A stretch of 64,000 bases of DNA from Nocardioides albertanoniae (lineage in GTDB: Bacteria > Actinomycetota > Actinomycetes > Propionibacteriales > Nocardioidaceae). Numbering within the stretch: the stretch's first letter is position 1; each line of letters starts with the position of its first letter. Below are positions 58,780-64,000 of this stretch, one piece after another. Under the pieces are notes generated by a model, which was not told where the DNA came from, searched no databases, and saw only the letters and a list, made by a program, of their open reading frames with translations. Both the position numbers and the translations under genes were made by a program. The DNA is taken from contig NZ_VFOV01000001.1 of the NCBI RefSeq assembly GCF_006716315.1, positions 3,240,501 through 3,304,500 on the forward strand, given 5' to 3'.

Positions 58780-60537
58780 ATGGGCAGTACGGCGGCGGTG
58801 CGCGAAGCACGCAAACAGATGCGCGCCCGGGCGGTCGCCCGCCGTCAGCGTGAACAGACGACCGGGGGCTGGGAGGCCCAGCGAGGCTTCGACGAGCTGG
58901 GCAGGCCGCTGCGCGATCTCACCTTCTGCGTGGTCGACCTGGAGACGACCGGCAACAGCCCCGACAACGGCGGGATGATCACCGAGATCGGTGCGGTGAA
59001 GGTGCGCGGCGGCGAGGTCCTGGGCGAGTTCCAGACCCTGGTCAACCCCCACACCGGCATCCCCGCGTCGATCGCGGTGCTGACCGGCATCACCAACTCG
59101 ATGGTCGCCTCCGCCCCCAGGATCGAGTCGGTCCTGCCCGCGTTCCTGGAGTTCGCCGAGGGCTGCGTGCTGGTCGCCCACAACGCGCCGTTCGACATCG
59201 GGTTCCTCAAGCACTTCGCTGCCCAGCAGGAGCGGCCGTGGCCGCGCTTCGAGGTGCTCGACACTGTCAAGATCGCCCGCCGGGTGATCAGCCGCGACGA
59301 GACCCCCAACCACAAGCTCGGCTCGCTCGCGCGGGTCTTCGGCTCCCCCACGGCCCCTGACCACCGCGCGCTGCACGACGCCCGCGCCACCGTCGACGTG
59401 CTCCACGGCATGATGGAGCGCCTGGGCAACCTCGGTGTGCTCACCATCGAAGACCTGGCGGCATTCTCGGCCAAGGTGACGACCGCGCAGCGCAAGAAGC
59501 GCCATCTGGCCGAAGACCTCCCCCACGCCCCGGGCGTCTACCTGTTCAAGGACGAGCGGGGCCGGGTGCTCTACATCGGCACCTCCAAGGATCTGCGCAC
59601 CAGGGTGCGCACCTACTTCACCGCCTCCGAGACCCGCTCACGGATGGGCGAGATGGTCGGTCTTGCCGCGACCGTGCAGGCCATCGAGTGTGCGACGGCG
59701 CTCGAGGCGGGGGTGCGCGAGCTGCGCCTCATCGCCGAGCACAAGCCGCCCTACAACCGCCGCTCGAGGCGCCCCGAGAAGATGCACTTCGTCAAGCTCA
59801 CCCGCGAGCCCTGGCCACGGCTGTCGCTGGTCAAGCAGGTGCTCGACGACGACGCCGACTATCTCGGCCCGTTCGGCTCGAAGAAGATCGCCGAGCAGGC
59901 GCTCCAGGCGCTGCACGACACCTTCCCGATCCGACAGTGCTCCGACCGGCTCCCGCTGCTGCCGGCGAAGAGCCCGTGCGTCCTCGCCGAGCTTCACCGG
60001 TGCCTGAGCCCGTGCGACCGGAGCACCACCACCGAGACGTACGCCGACCTCGTCGGCCGGGTTCGCGAGGCGCTGCGACACCGTCCCGACGAGGTGGTCG
60101 CCGCTGTCACCGAGCGCCTCGACGACCTGGCCGGGCAGGAGCGTTTCGAGGAGGCCGCCGTCCATCGCGACCGGATGACCTCCTACCTGCGCGCCGCCGC
60201 CCGCACCCAGCGGCTCACCGGCGTCGCCCGCCTCTCCGACCTCACCGCGATCCGGCGCGAGGACGACGGCCGCTGGGCGGTGCACGTCGTCCGCCACGGT
60301 CGTCTGGCCGCAGCCGGGGTGATCCCCCGCGAGGCCAACGCCCACGCCTACGTCGCCGATCTCCAGCTCAGCGCCGAGACGGTGCTGGACGCTCCCGGCC
60401 CGGTGCCCGCTGCGAGCGCCGAGGAGACCGAGCTCGTGCTCCGCTGGCTGGAGTCGCCGGGCGTGCGCCTGGCCCACGTCGAGGGCGACTGGACCTGCCC
60501 GGTCGGCGGTGCCGGCCGCCGGGCAGCCAAGATCTAG
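58780..60537 (+). CDS. DEDD 3'-5' exonuclease fused to a UvrC-like GIY-YIG nuclease
   Basis: A 585-aa DNA repair protein. The exonuclease domain (residues 45-225) has DnaQ/epsilon motifs: FCVVDLETTGNSPDNG (Exo I, D-x-E), VAHNAPFDIGFLK (Exo II) and HRALHDARATVDVL (Exo III, H-x4-D). The GIY-YIG part (245-330) reads GVYLFKDERGRVLYIGTSKD and LRTRVRTYF, with LIAEHKPPYNRR. A UvrC-like region follows, with CSDRLPLLP and SPCVLAELHRCLSPC (Cys pair). M. tuberculosis Rv2191 has the same architecture. ATG 58780 has TAATGT 6 nt upstream (58768-58773), so it may be leaderless. Confidence 0.93.
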   Translation: MGSTAAVREARKQMRARAVARRQREQTTGGWEAQRGFDELGRPLRDLTFCVVDLETTGNSPDNGGMITEIGAVKVRGGEVLGEFQTLVNPHTGIPASIAVLTGITNSMVASAPRIESVLPAFLEFAEGCVLVAHNAPFDIGFLKHFAAQQERPWPRFEVLDTVKIARRVISRDETPNHKLGSLARVFGSPTAPDHRALHDARATVDVLHGMMERLGNLGVLTIEDLAAFSAKVTTAQRKKRHLAEDLPHAPGVYLFKDERGRVLYIGTSKDLRTRVRTYFTASETRSRMGEMVGLAATVQAIECATALEAGVRELRLIAEHKPPYNRRSRRPEKMHFVKLTREPWPRLSLVKQVLDDDADYLGPFGSKKIAEQALQALHDTFPIRQCSDRLPLLPAKSPCVLAELHRCLSPCDRSTTTETYADLVGRVREALRHRPDEVVAAVTERLDDLAGQERFEEAAVHRDRMTSYLRAAARTQRLTGVARLSDLTAIRREDDGRWAVHVVRHGRLAAAGVIPREANAHAYVADLQLSAETVLDAPGPVPAASAEETELVLRWLESPGVRLAHVEGDWTCPVGGAGRRAAKI

Positions 60538-60560
60538 AGCGATCGGCTAACGTGACCTGC

Positions 60561-60839
60561 GTGATCACAGCGATCGTCTTCATCAATGCCGAGGTCTCCC
60601 AGATCCCCGAGGTGGCCGAGGCCGTGGCCGCCATCGACGGAGTCAGCGAGGTCTACTCCGTCACCGGTCAGATCGACCTGATCGCCCTGGTGCGCGTCAG
60701 TGCCCACGAGGAGGTGGCAGCGGTCGTGGCCGACAAAGTCAACAAGGTGCCCGGCGTGCTCGAGACCGAGACCCACATCGCCTTCCGCACCTACTCCCAG
60801 GTCGACCTGGAAGCGGCCTTCTCCATCGGCCTGGACTGA
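60561..60839 (+). CDS. Lrp/AsnC ligand-binding domain protein (stand-alone RAM domain)
   Basis: A 92-aa protein consisting only of the AsnC-type RAM domain: VITAIVFINAEVSQIPEVAE, AAIDGVSEVYSVTGQIDLIA and the ending THIAFRTYSQVDLEAAFSIG are characteristic of the short Lrp/AsnC proteins of actinobacteria. It lacks the helix-turn-helix, so it cannot bind DNA by itself; it may bind amino acids or pair with a full regulator. GTG 60561 lies 7 nt after TAACGT (60548-60553); GTG 60552 is an alternative start. Confidence 0.9.
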   Translation: MITAIVFINAEVSQIPEVAEAVAAIDGVSEVYSVTGQIDLIALVRVSAHEEVAAVVADKVNKVPGVLETETHIAFRTYSQVDLEAAFSIGLD

Positions 60840-60890
60840 CGGGCAAAGCCCGTCGCGTGCCGCCGAGATCCTCTACCTCAACGAGAGGTA
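60838..60890. terminator. Terminator pair between the AsnC-domain gene and trpD
   Basis: GACGGGC-AAA-GCCCGTC (60838-60854) forms a 7-bp stem right at the plus-strand gene end. A second hairpin, CTACCTC/GAGGTAG (about 60872-60890), overlaps the trpD stop codon and would end the minus-strand transcript. Confidence 0.65.
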
Positions 60891-61915
60891 GCCGCGACCC
60901 ACCGCTCGAGCACACCCTGAGCAGCCCCGGAGTCGATCGCCTCCGCAGCCCGGACGATCCCACCGGCGAGCCGCTCGTCGACGGAGCCGGAGCCGCCGTC
61001 GTGCACCGCCAGAGCAGCTCCGGCGTTGAGCAGCACGGCGTCGCGTACGGCACCTTTCTCGCCGGCCAGGAGCCGGCGGACGACGTCGGCGTTGTAGGCG
61101 GCGTCGTCGCCGCGCAGGTCCTCGACGCTCGCCCGGGCGATGCCGTGGTCGAGGGGCTCGATGGTCGCCTCGGTGACAGCGCCGCGCGAGACCATCCACA
61201 CGTGAGACGTCGTGGTGGTGGTGAGCTCGTCGAGGCCGTCGTCGCCACGGAAGACCCAGGCGTCGGTGCCGCGGCGCGCGAAGACGCCGGCCATCACGGG
61301 GGCAGCGGACGAGTCGGCACAGCCGATCGCCGAAGCGGCCGGGCGCGCCGGGTTGGTCAGCGGCCCGAGCAGGTTGAAGACGGTGGCGATGCCGATCTCG
61401 CGGCGAGCGGCGGCGGCGTGACGCATCGCCGGGTGGAAGGCCGCGGCGAACAGGAAGGTGATCCCGGCCTCCTCGGCCACCGCCTCGACCCGCGAGACCT
61501 CGAGGTCGAGCCGGATGCCGAGCGCCTCGAGCACGTCGGCCGAGCCGGACTTGGAGGAGGCGGAGCGGTTGCCGTGCTTGACGATCTTCGCGCCGGCTCC
61601 GGCCGCGACGATCGCCGACATCGTGGAGATGTTGACCGAGAAGGAGCGGTCGCCGCCGGTGCCGACGATGTCGAGCACGCGCCCCGGCACGAAGATCGGG
61701 TTGGCCTTGGCCAGCATCCCGTCGGCGACGCCGGCGAGCTCGTCGACGCTCTCGCCCTTGGCTCGCAGCGCGACCGCGAAGGCGGCGATCTGCGCGGTGG
61801 TCGCCTCGCCGGCGAGGATCTGCCCCATCGCCCACGCCGCTTGGTGGGCGGAGAGCGACTGCCCGGCGACCAGCGTGGTGAGGACCTCAGGCCAGGAGTG
61901 CGGGGCGGAAGTCAT
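60878..61915 (-). CDS. trpD: Anthranilate phosphoribosyltransferase
   Basis: Second step of tryptophan synthesis, joining anthranilate to PRPP. 345 aa. The PRPP-binding [20 protein letters not shown] and [20 protein letters not shown] are hallmark sequences; [33 protein letters not shown] and [17 protein letters not shown] complete the family pattern. It stands apart from other trp genes, as does Rv2192c in M. tuberculosis. ATG 61915 overlaps the stop of the receiver-like gene (ATGA), so translation is coupled. Confidence 0.96.
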   Translation of the reverse strand: MTSAPHSWPEVLTTLVAGQSLSAHQAAWAMGQILAGEATTAQIAAFAVALRAKGESVDELAGVADGMLAKANPIFVPGRVLDIVGTGGDRSFSVNISTMSAIVAAGAGAKIVKHGNRSASSKSGSADVLEALGIRLDLEVSRVEAVAEEAGITFLFAAAFHPAMRHAAAARREIGIATVFNLLGPLTNPARPAASAIGCADSSAAPVMAGVFARRGTDAWVFRGDDGLDELTTTTTSHVWMVSRGAVTEATIEPLDHGIARASVEDLRGDDAAYNADVVRRLLAGEKGAVRDAVLLNAGAALAVHDGGSGSVDERLAGGIVRAAEAIDSGAAQGVLERWVAATSR

Positions 61916-62322
61916 GAGCCAACGTTAACGGGCTGCAAGAGCCCGACCACCGTCCGGGCCAGATCGAACGGGTCGATCGGGTGCGCGATCGTCGCCTCCG
62001 CACGCGACCACGTGCCCAACCACGCATCCTGAGGCCGGCCGATGAGCACCACGATCGGCGGAGCCTCACGCACCTCGTCCTTGACCGCCTTCGCGACCCC
62101 CAGCCCACCGGCCGGGGCGGCCTCTCCGTCGAGCACCGCCAGCGCCAGGCCACCAGCGTCCAGCTGGGCTCGCACCGCCGGTTCGGTGGCGACCTCGACG
62201 TACTCCAGCTCCGGCAGGCTCGGGTGGGGACGGCGCCCCAGAGCCAGGATCACCTGCTTGCGTACGTCGACGTCGTCGCTGTAGACGAGGATCTTCAAAG
62301 GATTCGAGGTGGTGTCGGTCAC
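61912..62322 (-). CDS. Receiver-like protein (atypical response-regulator fold)
   Basis: A 136-aa protein with the layout of a CheY receiver: [20 protein letters not shown] (acidic pair at the end of strand 1), [20 protein letters not shown] (possible phospho-Asp), [20 protein letters not shown] and [20 protein letters not shown]. The Lys expected before the final Pro is replaced by His (AHPID), so normal phosphorylation switching is doubtful. No output domain. It is co-transcribed and coupled with trpD and divergent from ctaE. Start ATG 62322. Confidence 0.82.
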   Translation of the reverse strand: MTDTTSNPLKILVYSDDVDVRKQVILALGRRPHPSLPELEYVEVATEPAVRAQLDAGGLALAVLDGEAAPAGGLGVAKAVKDEVREAPPIVVLIGRPQDAWLGTWSRAEATIAHPIDPFDLARTVVGLLQPVNVGS

Positions 62323-62470
62323 ACCACGATGCTAGCGCCATCACCATGGTCCGCGGCCACATGTCACACACCCGATCTGAGCGGTGTCGAATGCTTGTAA
62401 CACCAGCCTCATCGACGACACACAGGGTCCCAAGAAGACTCCGAGAATCGGGCAGGACATAATGGCGTGC

Positions 62471-63127
62471 GTGGCGACAGTATCGACTCTTCCAACAGCC
62501 CGCCTGCACGGGCATCACGACCGTCCGAGCATGGTCAGCGTGGGGACCATCATCTGGCTCTCGAGCGAGCTGATGTTCTTCGCGGCGCTGTTCGCGGCCT
62601 ACTTCACCATCCGGGCGGTGAGCCCGGAGGTGTGGGAAGCCAACACCGAAGGCCTCAACATCCCGTTCGCGGCGGTGAACACGACGATCCTCGTGCTGTC
62701 GTCGTTCACCTGCCAGTTCGGTGTGTTCGCTGCTGAGCGTGGCCAGGTCGGCCGCAAGGGCTCCCTGCTCGCGGTGCGTCTGTGGGGCCTGCGTGAGTGG
62801 TTCATCCTCACCTACCTCATGGGCGCGGTCTTCATCGCCGGTCAGGCGACGGAGTACGCCGCCCTGGTGCAGGAGGGCATCGCCCTCAACCGTGGCATCA
62901 CCGGCCCCGACGACCCCTACGGCTCCGTCTTCTACCTCACGACGGGCTTCCACGGCCTGCACGTGACCGGTGGCCTGATCGCCTTCCTGTTCGTGCTCGG
63001 CCGGACGTACGTGGCCAAGCGATTCACCCACGAGCAGGCCGTCTCCGCGATCGTCGTGTCCTACTACTGGCACTTCGTCGACGTGGTGTGGATCGGCCTG
63101 TTCGCGACCATCTACCTCCTCAAGTGA
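62471..63127 (+). CDS. ctaE: Cytochrome c oxidase subunit III
   Basis: Membrane subunit of the aa3-type terminal oxidase, 218 aa with five or more helices. [20 protein letters not shown] carries the conserved Glu, [20 protein letters not shown] and [20 protein letters not shown] are the subunit III signature. GTG 62471 is preferred because CATAAT lies exactly 7 nt upstream (62458-62463); ATG 62462 overlaps that hexamer and is the alternative. It is followed 13 bp later by qcrC, as in the actinobacterial bc1-aa3 supercomplex operon (ctaE-qcrCAB). Confidence 0.94.
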   Translation: MATVSTLPTARLHGHHDRPSMVSVGTIIWLSSELMFFAALFAAYFTIRAVSPEVWEANTEGLNIPFAAVNTTILVLSSFTCQFGVFAAERGQVGRKGSLLAVRLWGLREWFILTYLMGAVFIAGQATEYAALVQEGIALNRGITGPDDPYGSVFYLTTGFHGLHVTGGLIAFLFVLGRTYVAKRFTHEQAVSAIVVSYYWHFVDVVWIGLFATIYLLK

Positions 63128-63140
63128 CCAAGGACTGAAT

Positions 63141-64000
63141 GTGCGTCTCCTGAACCGCTCCGTCGGTCGACTGTCGCGGCTGCGTCGCCGCCCGTTGGCC
63201 GGTGCCGCTGTGCTCCTGGTCGCTCTGCTGAGCACCGGCGGGCTCTACGCCGCCTTCTCCCCCGCCTCCCAGGCCGAGACCGAGAAGGACAACGCCGCGC
63301 TGGTCGCCGAGGGCAAAGAGCTCTTCATGATCAACTGCTCCACCTGCCACGGCTCCAACGGTGAGGGCATCACCACGCAGAACGGCAAGCTCTACGGCCC
63401 CTCGCTGATCGGTGTCGGCGCCGCGTCCGTCGACTTCCAGGTCGGCACCGGCCGGATGCCGATGGCCCAGCCCGGCGCCCAGGTCGAGGTCAAGGACCCG
63501 AGCTTCAACCAGGACGAGATCGACGCGTTGGCTGCCTACGTCGCCAGCCTGGGCCCCGGCCCGGCCACTCCCGACGCCGAGCAGTACGACCCGGAGACCT
63601 ACGGCTCCGAGAAGGAGAAGGAGGAGGCGGTCGCCCTGGGTGGCCAGATCTTCCTGACCAACTGCACCGCGTGCCACAACTTCACCGGCTCCGGCGGCGC
63701 CATGCCGCGCGGCGGTGAGGCTCCCAGCATCCTCAAGACCGACCCGAAGCACATCTACGAGGCGATGCTGACCGGTCCGCAGTCGATGGACACCTTCTCC
63801 GACGGCAACATCAGCCCGGAGGAGAAGAAGGCCGTCATCTCCTACGTCGAGTCGATGAAGGAGCAGCCCGACTACGGCGGCTTCAACAACGGCGCGCTCG
63901 GTCCGGTGACCGAGGGCATCGTCGCCTGGGTCGTCGGGCTCGGCGTCCTGGTGGCCTTCGCCGTATGGATCGCCGCGCACACCACGCGCACCAACCAGAC
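63141..64000 (+). CDS. qcrC: Cytochrome bc1 complex diheme cytochrome c subunit (partial)
   Basis: The gene runs off the right edge; 286 codons are present, nearly the whole protein. A basic N terminus and helix (residues 20-40) anchor it. Two c-type heme sites are visible: CSTCH at 66-70 and CTACH at 175-179, each in its own cytochrome fold. A C-terminal helix begins at IVAWVVGLGVLVAFAVWIAA. In actinobacteria this diheme subunit carries electrons directly from the bc1 part to cytochrome aa3 oxidase. GTG 63141 starts 13 bp after ctaE. Confidence 0.95.
   Translation, partial: MRLLNRSVGRLSRLRRRPLAGAAVLLVALLSTGGLYAAFSPASQAETEKDNAALVAEGKELFMINCSTCHGSNGEGITTQNGKLYGPSLIGVGAASVDFQVGTGRMPMAQPGAQVEVKDPSFNQDEIDALAAYVASLGPGPATPDAEQYDPETYGSEKEKEEAVALGGQIFLTNCTACHNFTGSGGAMPRGGEAPSILKTDPKHIYEAMLTGPQSMDTFSDGNISPEEKKAVISYVESMKEQPDYGGFNNGALGPVTEGIVAWVVGLGVLVAFAVWIAAHTTRTNQ

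Overview
ORGANISM. The DNA is very GC-rich, uses many GTG starts, and has actinobacterial gene content: a dcw cluster headed by mraZ, pknL beside a Rv2175c-like gene, class II DAHP synthase, qcrC/ctaE, SigK/RskA and a ydaO riboswitch before an NlpC/P60 gene. Gene order follows the Mycobacterium tuberculosis block Rv2156c (mraY) to Rv2194 (qcrC). Protein style suggests Nocardioides or a relative (Nocardioidaceae); that is inference. No rRNA, tRNA, CRISPR array, phage or insertion sequence was seen. 

LAYOUT. (1) 1-8.8 kb, minus strand: dcw cluster mraZ-rsmH-ftsL-ftsI-[marR-MFS/Usp]-murE-mraY. A MarR/transporter cassette splits it and murF is absent from its usual place between murE and mraY. 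(2) 9.1-13.7 kb: moxR-DUF58-transglutaminase operon. (3) 13.8-17.1 kb, minus: DUF3040, then HEPN-methyltransferase-dinB with a perfect LexA/SOS box upstream and an odd cluster of hairpins and 21-bp tandem repeats around the dinB start. (4) 17.1-24.9 kb: membrane proteins, an FAD oxidoreductase, divergent metF/polyprenyl synthase, and sigK-rskA divergent from a membrane molybdopterin oxidoreductase. (5) 24.9-32.7 kb: RNase-small ORF-barstar, Rv2175c-like, pknL, endonuclease IV-like, zinc-ribbon membrane protein, GNAT, DAHP synthase. (6) 32.8-41.7 kb: an accessory block (APC permease, DUF1028, glpK, GH10 xylanase, GNAT, nitroreductase, coiled-coil protein, NAT, flavin reductase) sitting between aroG and the acyltransferase, which are close neighbours in M. 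tuberculosis. (7) 41.7-49.2 kb: acyltransferase, then a compact minus-strand operon SRPBCC-ArsA-small ORF-DUF5304-glucokinase-ROK kinase, and fadD. (8) 49.3-64 kb: M48 protease, a second metalloprotease, riboswitch-controlled NlpC/P60 hydrolase, NYN protein, APC permease, an unknown 632-aa helical protein, an exonuclease-GIY-YIG protein, trpD, a receiver-like protein, and the start of the cytochrome bc1-aa3 operon (ctaE-qcrC). 

THEMES. Cell-wall building and remodelling dominate (dcw genes, PknL with PASTA repeats, NlpC/P60). Many starts look leaderless, with a TANNNT-like hexamer 6-7 nt upstream. The most unusual item is a repeated element of about 75-80 bp inserted at two operon junctions (RNase/barstar and ArsA/DUF5304). 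Each copy encodes a related peptide of 25-27 aa whose stop overlaps the next start codon, and each is bounded by a direct repeat of the start-codon region. Dispersed palindromes at convergent gene ends, a hairpin that sequesters the dinB start, and divergent SigK-type promoters are further structures not explained by the genes alone.
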